Positions 1 through 12,484 of a DNA stretch of 64,000 nt are shown piece by piece. The position numbers and the translations under genes are program-made. Origin of the DNA: Dipteronia dyeriana (lineage: Eukaryota; Streptophyta; Magnoliopsida; Sapindales; Sapindaceae); contig CM065296.1 in NCBI GenBank assembly GCA_032871835.1, positions 112,540,146 through 112,604,145 of the forward strand. The letters run 5' to 3'. Every line of letters starts with the position of its first letter. Position 1 is the stretch's first letter. The notes under the pieces were generated by a model. That model saw nothing but the letters and a program-made list of their open reading frames with translations. It was not told the DNA's origin and did no database searches.

Positions 1-29
1 GATTTTATGTTAGGATGGGCTTAAAACAT

Positions 30-963
30 TAGGGATGGCAAAAATGACCGGGTCTAGAGGGTTTGGCCCTTACTCATCTATTATGGTCCGGGTTTAAACC
101 TAGACCACATCATTAAAAACCTAAAATGTATAGGTTTTTAAAAACTCTCATCAGTTGCAAGTCGATTAAGGGTTTAGACCAAGGCTTATTTCAAGCCCGC
201 TAATAACCCCACATAAAATAGAAAAGTAGGTGTTTTTTATCAAAACCTTCTTAGCCTCTCTCATTTGCTTACCAGTCACCCTTCTTTTCTCATCTCTCAT
301 CGACCATCGCCCATATATCTTCTCGTCATCATGGACAAGACACATCTTCCACCTTCTGTCTTCCGCCGCTCTTTCGCCAATAGCGCATCACGCTCCCGTC
401 ATCAACGATCTCTCTCCTTTTTTTCTCGATCTCTCTCTAATCGATCTCTCTCTGATAGATCTCTTGATCTCCCGCTGACCGCCATGAAACCCAGGATTCG
501 TGGTGGCTTATGATGGTGGTGGGAGAGGCTTTTTGGGTCGGGTTTCTAGGTGGGAGGGGGTTTCTAGGTGGGCGGTGATTGGGGGTATTCGGCAGCGACG
601 ATGGTTGTTGGAATCGACGGCGATAATGGTTATTGGAATCAACGGTGATTGTTACTGGAGGTATGATGTGGGAGAGAGAAAGAGAATATATAAAGTTAGG
701 GTTTGTAATATTAATTTTTTAATTTAAATGTTTTTTAAATTTTTATTATTATTTTGTAGTAGTTATTATTTCAAGTAGTTGTAATAGTGCGAGTCTAAAT
801 GCGGGTTTAGGTAAAACCCTTACTTTTATGGGCCGGGTTTCAACCCTACCCCCATACATAAATTTCTGATATAGCCGGGGTTTAGGCCCTTTGAAATTTG
901 TAAGGGCTTTTTGAGGGTTTGGATCCAGTGCGGGCATGGGCCTTTCCTTAAATTGCCAACCAT
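30..963. mobile_element. Candidate hAT-like element with degenerate terminal inverted repeats
   Basis: The left end reads TAGGGATGGCAA and the reverse complement of the right end reads TATGGTTGGCAA. Both ends are followed by CCGGG/GGGTTT-rich subterminal repeats, as in many plant hAT MITEs. The interior (about 230-700) is more GC-rich and pyrimidine-biased and has short overlapping open frames in several phases, none with a recognisable domain. No clean 8-bp target duplication is visible because the right side runs into a TA repeat. The call rests only on the termini. Confidence 0.3.
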
Positions 964-986
964 ATATATATATATATATATATATT
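962..986. repeat. (TA)n microsatellite
   Basis: An uninterrupted run of alternating T and A of about 24 bases, at the right edge of the candidate hAT-like element. Confidence 0.9.
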
Positions 987-2400
987 GGTTCTCTTATGAA
1001 GGGAATCTTCATGAAATTCATTGATTTGAATAAATTTTAATTTGAATTTTTTATTGATGATAAGTTCAATGAAATCTACTCGTAAATAAAATTTGAAAAT
1101 TCCATTGAGATTAAAAAGGCAAATTTGAATCCCTATCCCCTAAATTATATGGAGAACTCGATTCTCTGCTACTTGATAATTGATTTTTTTTTCAAAGTAT
1201 GCAAACATAGTTTTTTTTGGCTTTGATGTATGATTGTTTGACATTGAAACCTAAAATTATCAAACAATTTATCTAAATGATATTTTATAAATTATAATAT
1301 AACACAGAAATAATAAATTATAGTCAAAAAATAAATTCATAATTTTTTTTTAACAAAACACTAAGTTAAAATTATGAATAACAAACCCAAAACTTTAACT
1401 TATTAATTAGAAAAATAATTTTTAACTAAAAAAAATACCTAAACTAAAGAATCGAATATAAATATGATTTTTATTCAAAAAGAATAAGACCTTTTTATAT
1501 ATTTAATTTTATAATCGTTAATCTCGAACAACGGCAATAATTATTGATTAGAACGAAAGGGAAAATAGGATTTGTGATGGAGATAATTTATAAGAAAGAG
1601 ATAATTGGGATTTGAGAGTCTTGGGAGGTGAGAGATAAAGTTAGGTCATCTCCGGACCAAATAGTGTAAATGATGCAACTTTTGCATTAAAATAGTGCAA
1701 CTTTCACACTAATTTACTATTCCCTTTCCAACCCATTATACCAAATTTTACACTAAAAATAATATTTTCTTGAATATTCCCTTTCTTTCCATTTTTTAAT
1801 ATTTCTTCACAATTACCATTTCACCACATAATTAACATAATATTGTAATACGGTAAGAAATTAATACATTAAAAGATATTTAAAACCCGATCTTCGCCTT
1901 CCCCAAAACCCGATCCAAATCTTTTCCCAAAACTCGATCTTCACTTTTCCTAAATCGTTGTTGTAATTTATGTTGTATTTTCCCTTAATTTTAGTGTCTT
2001 CGAATTAGTGGTAATTTAGTTCTATAACTACGAAGTTTATATTTTGTTTTTAATGTTTTTATTAATTAATGTATTTTGCTTTAACTTCCGCCGTTTTGAA
2101 TTAAGTGATTTATTTTTTTAAAAAAATGTATTAAATTTTTTTAATTATCCACATCATTTTAGTTTATTATAAATGTTAATATCAATAATAATTAAATAAA
2201 AACAAAATCATTAAATAATAAAAAAGATCAAATTGAAATAACTTTAATTAATTGAGGGTAGAACTGTGATTAAACAAACCTTTAAATAAAGGAAATAATC
2301 AGAATAAAGTTAAATAAATAGGGTCAACCTGTGATTTTATAAAAATATAAAGATAAAAACAAAAAATGTGGCATTATTTTTGTTGATGAACAGTCACGTA
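987..2400. other. AT-rich intergenic DNA, no gene seen
   Basis: Very AT-rich with many short A and T runs and no sustained reading frame. Around 1,646 the phrase TTAGGTCATCTCCGGACC resembles the end of the plant MITE class whose termini read like GGTCATCTCCAAT, but no matching inverted end was identified. Nothing else is supportable. Confidence 0.6.
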
Positions 2401-2590
2401 ATATATTATGCACATTGTTCATCAACAGATAAGTGCAGCAGGGGATGGCGATGGTGATGGGTTGGAGGGTAGATTTGGTTGGAATAAGGTGATGCAACAG
2501 GGGATGGTGTGGGCTGAGCTGCTCTTAGAGAGACAAAGGGGAAGAAAGAAGATTCGTGAGTGAGTTGGGTTGGAATGTGTGATGGACTAA

Positions 2591-2618
2591 TGGGAGAGGG
2601 AGAGGGAGAGGGAGAGGG
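2591..2618. repeat. (GGGAGA)n microsatellite
   Basis: Four to five copies of a six-base GGGAGA unit. The repeat creates an artificial Pro-Ser-rich open frame on the minus strand (2,633-2,406) that I do not consider a gene. Confidence 0.85.
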
Positions 2619-2678
2619 AACGATCATGACCATTGAGTTGAGATGTGTTGATTACAAGATTTTTTTTTTTTTTTCCAA

Positions 2679-2770
2679 AAAATTTATCCCGATTAGAGTT
2701 GTGTCAACCCAACAAGAATTTTTTATTTTTTTTGCAAAAAATTTGTCCCGGCTAAAGTTGTGTCAACCTT
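2679..2770. repeat. Short tandem duplication, period about 56 bp
   Basis: The pattern AAAAAATTTATCCCG...GTTGTGTCAACC is repeated as AAAAAATTTGTCCCG...GTTGTGTCAACC about 56 bases later. No coding meaning is apparent. Confidence 0.6.
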
Positions 2771-2772
2771 GA

Positions 2773-3837
2773 ATGAAAATCTTACTTGCATCCGGTGGGG
2801 ATGAAAATTAAAATGGGGATATGGATGGGAGACCCCTCCCCATCCCCATTTTTTCATTTCCCCTACAATTAAATTGAAATGTGGATGGTTCTTCTAAAAG
2901 TATATAAATATAATTATAATATATATTTGAATTATTTAAAACATTTTATGTTGAATTTGTAATGCATTGATATTTTTTATTTGTAATGAAATGCTTGTTT
3001 TTTTTAATTTAATTTTTAATTTTTAATTAAATAGAGAAATGGGAAAATGGGGGACCGAGGGATACGAGAAAACAGGAAAAATAGAGAATTGGGAATATGG
3101 ATGGAGAAACCTCACCCCAAACATCCCCATCCTCATCCTCATTTTTCCCAAATAGAAAAATGAAAAAAGATAGAGAAAGGGTCTAGAAAGTGGAAATGAG
3201 AATAGGGATGAAAGAATCTATATCCATCCTTATTCCCTAAACGTGCATCTCTATCCGCATGGACCGCATATGCACCCCACTTTGTGTTAACTTTACCTTT
3301 TTCAGCTTACAAAGCACTTGATCTCGTCGATCTCTCTATCGTCCACTCTACTTATTTGCATGATTGTTGGTGCCTATCACTCTACAAATTCAATTATAAT
3401 TTTTTTGGTCTACAGTAATTAGTAATACACACGGATAAGAGCATCAATGTGTTTTTTTTTTCTCTTTATTTCAATTAATTTATATATGGATAACTATAAT
3501 AATGAATGAAAAATAATAATCAAAAGAAACAGTTATTTAATTAATGTATATATGTTAAGATTAATATGTCTAATTAATGTATTTTTTTTCTCTCTTTTAA
3601 ATTTATATATCGATAATTACAATAATATCATCAATGATAATGAAAAAAAAATAATCAAAAGAATTGGGATTTACAACACTAATTGAAAAAAAAATGGAAA
3701 AGCCTAGCATTACTCGTCAAAAAATGGTGTTGGCATGTGAGGTGTCAACATCATATGTCAACATATCAAAAAATCATATCACTCAAATGGTGTTGGCACA
3801 TGAAGTGTCAACATCACTTTACCAGATACTGTAGGAG
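2773..3837. other. Intergenic DNA upstream of the receptor-kinase pseudogene
   Basis: AT-rich, with a CCCCATCC/GGATGGGG-type inverted motif near 2,840 and 3,110-3,140, poly-purine stretches, and near 3,725-3,830 a roughly 70-bp duplication around TGGTGTTGGCA and GTGTCAACATCA. There is no gene and no N-terminal part of the kinase gene. Confidence 0.55.
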
Positions 3838-3893
3838 AGTGAAGGGCTTGGCCATTCTTGACCTCTCCTCAAACCAACTTTCGGGCACAATAC

Positions 3894-5653
3894 TGTTAGC
3901 GGATAAATCGTTACTATACGGAAGCGTGCAAGATATGATACAAACAATCAATAGCAAAAGAAATAAATAAGATGGAAAGAATAAATCCAATCACACAACA
4001 CAACGATTTAACGTAGAAACCCAAATCAAAAAAAAAAAAAAAAAAGTCTTCAGGACGATAAGAGATCAAATCCACTCAAGATTATCTCTCTAAAATACCC
4101 AAAACTCAGTTACACCCTCTATTAATTTGCTAATTTTACTCCACCACCAATAGTCTAGCTATTATGGTCTATTTATATGAATTATATGGAGTTTAAGTCA
4201 AAAGAAAAACTTATTCCTAAACGTACAATAATTCATTGTTCCATAAAAATAATATTTCTTATTTATGACAAGTCTTCTTATTTGAAAGAAACCATTTTCT
4301 TTTAAGTACAGGACTTTCCTACTTTTTGTGAAGACAAACTCTTTTTTTCTTTTATGATTAACACAAGAACTTCCAGAAGAAAATACATTTCCTATTTTCG
4401 TGCAACATTCATAATTTGGGCAAAAACTGCCATTACCTTGGTATGGGTCGCGGTTGACCACCCTCGCCCTACACTGCAGATCATAATTGTCGTCCACCGC
4501 TTAGAATACCGCAATTGGTGCATTTGTCTCCGCCGCGGTCTACGCTGCGTTGATCCCACTGGTGTCGACCACTCCCTATGTCACGGTCTGTATGTTTATC
4601 TGCACCGCGGTCTATGCCGCGATTACTACCAAATTTCATTTCTTCAATTCTTTCAGTTTTCAAGTATTCCTCAAACACGATCTCCTACTTCTAAACGTAT
4701 CCCATATCTTTAAAAAGTTTTCATATTGATTGAATCTCAGTTGGTAACCATTAGAAACATATGCACAATTAGAGGGGGGCCACAAAAGGGGAAAAAATCA
4801 TAACTCTAAAAACTTTCTTAGTGGCTTTATATATTATATTGTATATTAAAAATGTATGCTGTCACTTTTGTTTTAAAAAAATTCTTTATAAATTTTATTT
4901 TTAAAAACGTGATCGCTTGCTTTACATTTCTAAGGAGGATATTTTTAAATTAAAAAAATATAATTATAATATATTAAGGAAAATCTAATTTTATATATTA
5001 TAATTCTACGTATTCTAATTTCTTTTATAAGAGAAAATATAAATCTGTTAAAATTTGGTTTTCTATACATGATGAACTTATCTAACTTGTATATACTTGT
5101 TTATTTATTTTCTAGTATTTCATTTAAGCATTTTCATTACTATTACTACAATTAAACTCTTCTAATTCTTCGGTTCTTCTATTTGAATATTTTTAGGTAC
5201 GAAATTAGAAATCAATAAATATTTTAGTTTTTTTATATATATTTGTTACTTTCTTAGGTTATTAATATGATTTTTTTAATGAATTATTCTTATATATATA
5301 TATATGATTTTGCTAGATTTATTATACTAATTTTTTATTTAAACATTTATTTATTTAAAGTAATTCGAATTTTTTTATTTGATCTTCAGATGAGTAAGCC
5401 ATCAACAATTGATGAATTTTTCAAAAGAATTAAAACCTCATAAGCAACTTCTGAAAATCAATCTACGAAATCTCCAACAAATGATATTATATATGAGGCT
5501 AGACTCTATTATATTTGTTTTTTGTAATAAATTAGTTTTTATATATTAGCATATTTGTCTAGCGTGAATTTGAAAAAATAAAAATTGTCTTGGCCCATCC
5601 AAACCCGAAAGCCTGGCTTCGTCCCTAATTGAAAATTCGAGTCATATCCAACA
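3894..5653. mobile_element. Solo-LTR-like insertion in the LRR pseudogene (TSD AATAC)
   Basis: The sequence starts TGTTAGCGG and ends ATCCAACA, with the 5-bp direct repeat AATAC at 3,889-3,893 and 5,654-5,658. Removing it joins the LRR codons in register with the uninterrupted second pseudogene copy at 17,195. TG...CA ends with a 5-bp duplication fit an LTR retroelement, and no internal coding domain is seen, so a solo LTR is likely. A second hAT-like insertion may sit inside it from about 4,769 (AGAGGGGGGCC) to about 5,627 (GGCTTCGTCCCT), but its boundaries are not resolved. Confidence 0.75.
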
Positions 5654-5810
5654 AATACCTAGGAGTCTACCAATCCTACATGCCCTTCAATTGTTGAACC
5701 TCTCTTTCAATAACTTAGAAGACCTTGTTCCCACAGAAGGCATTTTTAAAAATCTTTCCGGAGTTAATGTCAAAAGAAACCCGAAACTTTGCTTGAATCT
5801 TCCATGTGAT

Positions 5811-6383
5811 CAGTGCCGACTCTTGGTATAAGCCAACATGGCATTGGCTTAGGGTCTCAAAAAAGATAAAATATTAGGAGGTCTCATTTAATTATAGATT
5901 TTGAAGATATTGTTAATAATATTAATAATATTACTAATAAAACTATATTGAAGAGCCTTTTATTATTATTATTATTGCTTAGTTGAAATATGAATAAATT
6001 AATAACATTAATAATTATTTATTTATCAAGTAACCGATATAAATAATTATTGAGTATCCACCTCTTAAGTATTGTAACAATTATAAATAAATAAAAAACT
6101 CTTGAACTTCTCACCGATAATATTTTACTTTTTAAAAATTATCTATAAAAAAAACAAATTATTCATTTATCTACAACAATTCAAGTATAACTGCTACTAT
6201 CTTTTTACTATAATTTGTTTATCTTTTAAAAATTACAAATTGTGTTTAATTGTTTTCAATTGTTTTCAAAATTATTTTTGATTGCAATCTTCTAAATTTA
6301 GTACGATATTTCTAATCAATTATATCGTTAATTAGGGTCTATCTTTCCTTCCTTAGGGTCTCAAAATCGGTTGAACCGTCCTG
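5811..6383. mobile_element. hAT-type MITE (TSD CATGTGAT)
   Basis: A perfect 8-bp direct repeat CATGTGAT flanks it at 5,803-5,810 and 6,384-6,391. The element begins CAGTGCCGACTC and ends ACCGTCCTG, so it has CAG...CTG ends. GGGTCTCAAAA occurs near both ends (about 5,850 and 6,356). Its 573-bp interior is AT-rich with no reading frame. The 8-bp duplication is typical of hAT. It interrupts the kinase pseudogene between the post-LRR segment and the transmembrane segment. Confidence 0.8.
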
Positions 6384-7121
6384 CATGTGATGGTAAAGGA
6401 GGTAACAATAGACGTTCTACTTCAGTTTACATTTTTGTCCCAATCACCATTGCAATTGTTGCATGCTCATTACGATTGTCATTATGTGTTATGAAAAAAA
6501 AAAGTCAAAAATCCTGCCAACACCAGGTTTGGCGCAAATCATGCCGACATCAGGTTTGCTTAAAGTGCAGAATAAAAAAAAATCTTATGATGAACTTCGT
6601 GTAGCAACTGGGATTTAATTTTAGCCCGAAAAACCAGATTGGGAATGGGAGTTTTGGGTCAGTTTACAAGGGCTGTCTCAGAGAAGGGACTGCAGTGGCA
6701 ATTAAGGTGCTTGACATGGATAGAGATAGAACCTGGAACAATTTTCTACGGAATGTGAGGCTTTGAAGAACGTGAGGCACCAGAACATTGTTAAATTGAT
6801 CACATCATGCTCAAGTATGGACTATAACTCTATAAGGGTGGGGAATTTCTCGCTCTTGTTTACGAGTTCATGATTAACGGGAGCTTGGATGACTGGATTA
6901 AAGGAAGGACAAGGCACTCAACAGGAGAGCCATTTGGTTTTATGGAAAAACTGAATGCTGCAATCGATGTTGCATCAGTTGTGGATTACTTGCGCCATGA
7001 CTGCAAAAATCATGTGGTACACTGTGATTTAAAATCAAGCAATGTGCTTTTGCATTCTAACATGATAGCAAAAGTTGAAGATTTTGGATTGGCCAGATTG
7101 TTGATCGACAGAGCTGGTGGA

Positions 7122-8959
7122 CAGAGGCGAAGGTAGGTAGGGGGGGATAATTTTTATATAAAGTAGATGATAATATTATCTTATCCCTTTATTATTTTAA
7201 TAATATAAATTAATTAATAATTTCTATTTCCATAATTTCATTGAACATGAAAATAGAAAACAAACCGATCTATTCAATATTTGAATTTTCTATTATTTCA
7301 TATATTATTATTTAATTCAGTGTCTATATATACAGGTTCATAAAGAGACTGGTCTTAAATTTTAAAAAAATGATTTTATATATATATATCTCAAATAATA
7401 CTCACCACAATTGGTATTGATTCTTCATTTCTCCCATAAGAGTCACGGGATTGATTCTTACTATCTTTTAATATCTATTTTATAAAACAAATTTTCCTTT
7501 TAAACTTTTAATATCTATTTTATTTAACACTCTTTTCCAATTCCTTTATTAGATTTTCATCTTCTTCTACAAAAAATAATCCATTTTATTATTCTCTTTA
7601 TTGTCAAATTCTTAACTACCCTTAATTTGAGGTCCACTTAATTTAATTGTATCATATAGTAAATTATTTATTATTATTTTGATTTTTTCTTATTTATAAT
7701 ATTTGTAGTTTGACATACTTAACATATCCAATCAATAAACCTTACAATCTCAAATTTTAATTTATTATAATAAAATAGTTCATCTATTATTATGATTCAT
7801 TTAATTTATCAGTTATATTTTTCTTTATTTTATTTTTCTAATTTATTTAGAATCAATAATTAGAAGAATAAAAAATTCAAAAATATTTCTAGTAATATTT
7901 ATAAATCAATTATTTTGTATTTTGAAGTGAATTCACTATAAATACAAACAATTTTATTATTATTATTATTATTAAACTATATTTTAATTTTTTAAAAGAA
8001 TAAATATTATAATTTATCATTGTTCATATTGTTTCTCTTGTTATTTTTTATTTTTTTAATATTGTGTTTTTCTGTTTTTAGTTCTTTTCAATGAAAGATT
8101 ATTTCGTTCATCTTGAGTAAGTATTCTATTTTTTTTATTTACTTAAAATTCATTATACCATCAATTTTTTATATATATAAAAACTTAGTTTATTATGATT
8201 TTAAATTTTCATTATTTTTATATATAATTGTTATTTTATTTAAGTGTCCCACCTCGTTAAAATTTATGGGTCCGCCACTGAGTGTGTAGTATTTTTTTTT
8301 AGATTTCACTAAAACAAACTAAGTAAATATTAAACTCTTATAGTGATTACCTATATTATTTATTTTGTTAGGTTAATTATTAATATGATTTTGATAATTT
8401 TGTTTTATTAGTTTATTACTTAAATTTTGTTCAAAATTACTATAAGTTAATTTGGTTTGACATGAATATAATAAAATTAAATTACAGATATATAAATAAT
8501 TATAAATTAAATATATTGATGGTATAATGATATTTTAATTAAGTTATTGAAATTTATATTTTATGAGTAATGAACTATTAAAAAAAAAATCAGTTATGCA
8601 TACCGTTAAGAATAGACATATGTTTTGTAATAAAATAAAAGAAGTTTTCTCATTACCTTTTTAATTATGTAATTGAAATGAAAATTATGAAGAAAAAAAA
8701 ATCGATTTGCTTATAAATAATTTTCTTATTATAAAATAGACTTGTTACATTTTAATTAGTTAATGTCTATTTTAATTAATTATTTATATCATTACTTTTA
8801 ACACCAAACGGTATCACATTTTGTTGAAAAATATCAGATGCGAGATTCCACATTTTTTCTTGTGCGGGATTTCTACTGATATTATTTAAAGATTCTATAA
8901 CCTATAATATTAATGTTTATCTTGGCCTCCCTAAAGCCAAATTTTTGGCTTCGCTCCTT
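7122..8959. mobile_element. hAT-type element in the kinase domain (TSD CTGGTGGA)
   Basis: A perfect 8-bp direct repeat CTGGTGGA lies at 7,114-7,121 and 8,960-8,967. The left end CAGAGGCGAAGG and the reverse complement of the right end, AAGGAGCGAAGCC, are related inverted termini. The interior is about 1.8 kb of AT-rich non-coding sequence. Near 8,265 the string GGGTCCGCCACTG looks like the right end of a further hAT element, which suggests a nested copy whose left end I could not place. It interrupts the kinase just after the DFG region. Confidence 0.75.
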
Positions 8960-9025
8960 CTGGTGGAGTACAATCAATTACATGTTCTAATGGCCTCAAG
9001 GAGTCTGTAGGGTACAAACCTCCAG

Positions 9026-9106
9026 GTTAGCAATTTTACATGTGAGTTGAAATTAATTAACGTTGTTGATGATAATTTGATTGACAGTTTGATGAATCTA
9101 TTGTAG
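9026..9106 (+). other. Intron of the receptor-kinase pseudogene
   Basis: GTTAGC at the donor and TTGTAG at the acceptor. Removing these 81 bases restores the Pro-Pro-Glu-Tyr-Gly motif of kinase subdomain VIII in frame. Xa21-type receptor kinases have an intron in the kinase domain, so this is probably the ancestral intron. Confidence 0.75.
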
Positions 9107-9542
9107 AATATGGTCAGGTAGTGAAACCAACAACATCAGGAGATGCATACTGCTATGGAGTGATGTTGCTAGAGCTATTCACATGGAAGAGCCCAACCAA
9201 TCAAGATTTTAATGGAGAAATGAACTTAACTAAATGGGCCCAATCTACTTTTCTTACACATACAGAACAAGTGCTAGACACAGAGCTCCTACAACCATGG
9301 ATGTGCCAAACCATATCCATAAACCAGAAAAACAAGTTGAATGTTTGATCTCTGTTATTGGTGTTGGGCTATCTTGCACTGTTGATTCGCAGGTTGAGAG
9401 GATTAGCATGGAGAAGCTCTTTATAAGCTAAAAATGGTTAGAGACACCCTTGTCAAACCAACTCTTATTGGTCTATAATTTGATTGTGAGCCTGGTTGGC
9501 TCACTTAAATCCCTATGAGTTATTGTATTTATTTCTGTCTTA

Positions 9543-10860
9543 CAGTGGGCCTGTTTGGCTAAGCTTTTCGAGGGGTCAAAACTCTTTTGGAACCTAAAAG
9601 AGGTTTTTGAATATGTTTGGATGATTTTATAAGAGCTTACCCAATTTGAAAGCTCTTCTACCATAAGCAGCCCTCACCCAGCTTCTCTTAGAAGCTCTTC
9701 CAAGAAAACCGAGAAGCCAAAATTTATTTTAATGAAACTTTCATAATTCCAATTTTGCCCTTTTTAACAGCCAACCAATAGTGCCAAATTTGTTTTGCCC
9801 TAGATGCAGATTGAGCGGCTCCAGTGATGATGGAGGTGCGATTGATGTATATGGGCAGATGATGGAGGTCAAATTTTGGATCAAGTCATTCGTGGAGGTG
9901 CGCGGCAATCCGATAGCGGTGGATAAGAAGGATGGGGACAAGAACGGGTAATGATCTGAGATGATGAGGATAAGGAAGCATCCGGAGTGCACGGAGGAGG
10001 CGGACTCGACGACGATTATGATGAGGACGGTGGAGAACTCGAACAAGGACTAGTTGTCAGTGAGAACGTTGAAGCGGCAACAGCTGGTGTGGACACCGTA
10101 GCTATACAAACAGCTCCAGTGAGATGTTTGAGGTCCGATTTTGGGTCAAATCGTTCGTGGAGGTGCACGGCGTTCCAATGGATGTGGAGAGGGAGGATGG
10201 GGACGAGAACGAACAATGGAGAGGGAGGATGGGGGCGATCCGATCCAAATTTGTTTTGCCCTAGTTATGGATTTGCTCCTTATTTACCGATTGTCTTTTT
10301 ATTTTTTTTTATTTTTTTTTATAAAAATTGATGTGGTTTTGATTTTTTGATTGAAGGAAAACACTTGGATTATTACGATTGAGTTGGAATACCGAAATTT
10401 AATTGGATTTGTGGAATTTATTTTGTGGTTTTTTGTGGAATTGATTTTTGGTAATTTATTTGGATTTGTGGAATTGATTTTTGGTTTTGTTGCTGGGTTT
10501 TGGTGGAAGAAATTTGGATTGTGTTTGGGGTGTGAGAAAATGTAAGAAAGATAAATCAAAAATGGAAAGTAATTTGGAAGGGCAAAATGGTCATCTCATA
10601 ATTAGAAGAGGTTTTAAAATGTTCCAACCAAACAGTCTCAAAAGCTCTTCTTAATATAAAAGTTCTTTTGGAATATACCATTCAGACGGTAACCGAAAAG
10701 TTCCAACCAAACAGTCTCAAAAGCTCTTCACAATATAAAGGTTCTTTTGGAATATACCATTCAAACGGTAACCGAAAAGTTTAGGCTTTTACTTATTTTC
10801 TTCTACCGTCAAAAGTCAAAAACCAAAAGCTTAATCTTGATTTTAACGGTACTGTAATCT
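9543..10860. mobile_element. Repeat insertion with GGGCCTGTTTGG terminus carrying a duplicated GC-rich fragment
   Basis: Comparison with pseudogene copy 2 shows extra DNA here: GTTATTGTATT is shared, then copy 1 has this block, and both resume at GTGATTATATTAATAAA (10,880 and 18,025). The left end GGGCCTGTTTGGCTAAGC is typical of non-autonomous plant DNA elements. Near the right are two copies of a roughly 78-bp unit (10,625 and 10,697) with CCAAACAGTCTCAAAAGCTCTTC. The interior holds two diverged copies of a GC-rich segment (about 9,820-9,950 and 10,110-10,215) around TCGTGGAGGTGC, possibly a captured gene fragment. Exact ends and target duplication are not resolved. Confidence 0.5.
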
Positions 10861-10969
10861 TGATTAGTTCCATAAAAATGGTGATTATATTAATAAAAAA
10901 AGACAGCAGTACAAAAGAGTGAGAAAGAATTTAATATAATTTAAGAGCAAGTAAAGGCGGAAAAGAACC

Positions 10970-12053
10970 AGTAAATTATCATTTTGGTTCCTATATTTTG
11001 GCCGACAATGACATTTTTAACTGTCTTTCCATTTTTCATTGGGCGGTCCCTATATTTTTTAAAACACATCAATTTAGTCCCTCTAACCAGTTTTTTTTGC
11101 AGTCAACCCTAACATAAAATGGTGAATGACTATTTTAACCTTAGTCATTTTTTTTAAATAAAATAGGAAAATTATCATTTTGATCCCTATATTTTGGCCG
11201 ACAGTGACATTTTTAACTGTCTTTCCATTTTTCACTGGGTTGTCCCTATGTTTTCAAAAACACATCAATTTAGTCCATCTGACCAGTTTTTTAACGGTCA
11301 ACCCAAATAGAAGAGGGTGAATGACTATTTTAACCTTAGTCATTTATTTTCTTTTAAAAATAAAAGAAAAGAAAAGAAAAACGAAAAATGAAAAAGGAGA
11401 AAAACAAGAAATAGAAAAATAATATTAGATGGAAAAAAAAAAATCTTAAATGGATCTTCTCCATTAATGGATATCATGAACACAAACTTATATCATCAAA
11501 GCCAAACTCAAACAACAAAAAAGTGTTGATGTTAAGATTAAATATCTGAGAGATAAATCTCCATTATTGATGAAACAACAAAACAGTCGTCATCATCAAT
11601 TAAATAAAATTTTATATCTCCATTTTCTTCTTTAATCATCATCAACAAATAGAGGTTCAAATTACATATTATTCATAAATAATAATAATAAAAAGGAATA
11701 TATCTTTTTAATTGTGGAAGTGATTGTTCAATAAACATTTATAATTATTGATTCCAGATCTCTTGAAGTCTCCATTAAAACCCCAATTCCAAACCAGTCA
11801 TGCAACCACTACCACAAACCTAGGTTTGTAGGGATGGTGACAATGATATTATTTTTTTCTGGGTTACTAGTTAGTGTAATAGGTTGTTTGTGAATTTTAT
11901 GTAACTTGTGTAATGGTGGAGATTTTGATTCATTTTAATTTTTAAGTTTTGATCCATATTGATTGTTGATTTTAAAATTATATTGTTTTTAAAAAATAAA
12001 AATAAATTTTTTTTTAATTAAGTATTAAAATTAATTTAAAATATTATTTTGTG

Positions 12054-12099
<46 letters not shown>

Positions 12100-12484
12100 C
12101 ACGTGACATTTTATATGGTTAAAGATAAAAATATCTTTAAAATTATTAAGTTTGACTAACGATTGATCAATTAAGGGACTAAATTGATGTTTTTTTTTTA
12201 AAACATAGGATCACCCAGTGAAAATGAAAAGGCAGTTAAAAACGTCATTGTCGGTCAAAACATAGGGACCAAGATGATAATTTTCATATTATTTTTTTGA
12301 CACGTGGCATGTTATATGGTTAAAGATTAAAATACCCTTAAAATTGTTAAGTTTGACTAACGATTGACCGATAAGGGACTAAATTGATGTGTTTTTTAAA
12401 ACAAAGGGTTCACCTAGTGAAAAATAGAAAGCAGTTAAAAACGTCATTATCAACCAAAATATAGGGACTAAAATGATAATTTTC
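10970..12484. mobile_element. Mutator-like fold-back element with doubled terminal inverted repeats
   Basis: The left side has two direct copies (about 10,976 and 11,163) of a roughly 175-bp unit containing AATTATCATTTTGGT and CCTATATTTTGGCCGACA. The right side has two inverted copies (about 12,105-12,290 and 12,300-12,484) ending GATGATAATTTT and AATGATAATTTTCC. The flanks AAAAGAACC (10,961-10,969) and AAAAGAATC (12,485-12,493) match at 8 of 9 bases, consistent with the 9-bp duplication of Mutator-like elements. The centre (11,350-12,050) is AT-rich and non-coding. It may be one element nested inside a related one. Confidence 0.65.
12055..12097. repeat. (TA)n microsatellite
   Basis: About 43 bases of alternating TA inside the Mutator-like element. 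Confidence 0.95.

Larger units (their letters stand above)
3838..9431 (+). pseudogene. LRR receptor-like kinase pseudogene, copy 1 (LRR-XII / Xa21-EFR type)
   Basis: Only the C-terminal part survives. In order: a last LRR (about 3,841-3,893 continuing at 5,659, LNLSFNNLE), the post-LRR segment ending near 5,802, a transmembrane segment (about 6,420-6,490, VYIFVPITIAIVA), a kinase glycine loop (about 6,640-6,675), the invariant Lys segment AIKVL (about 6,700), a catalytic loop HCDLKSSN (about 7,020), DFGLA (about 7,080), and the C-lobe from 8,968 to 9,431. The catalytic loop has Cys before Asp, so the kinase is non-RD, as expected for pattern-recognition receptors of subfamily XII. Several frameshifts and stops are present, for example between the transmembrane segment and the glycine loop. 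Three elements interrupt it (3,894-5,653; 5,811-6,383; 7,122-8,959). An 81-bp intron at 9,026-9,106 splits the PPEYG motif. The N-terminal LRRs are missing. It is non-functional. Confidence 0.88.

Noticed and set aside
2406..2633. Minus-strand Pro/Ser-rich frame of 75 codons
   Set aside because: Its start lies in a GGGAGA microsatellite and the rest is low complexity; no domain or splice context.
4354..4713. 119-codon plus-strand frame
   Set aside because: Lies inside the solo-LTR-like insertion; overlapping minus frames are equally open and no domain is seen.
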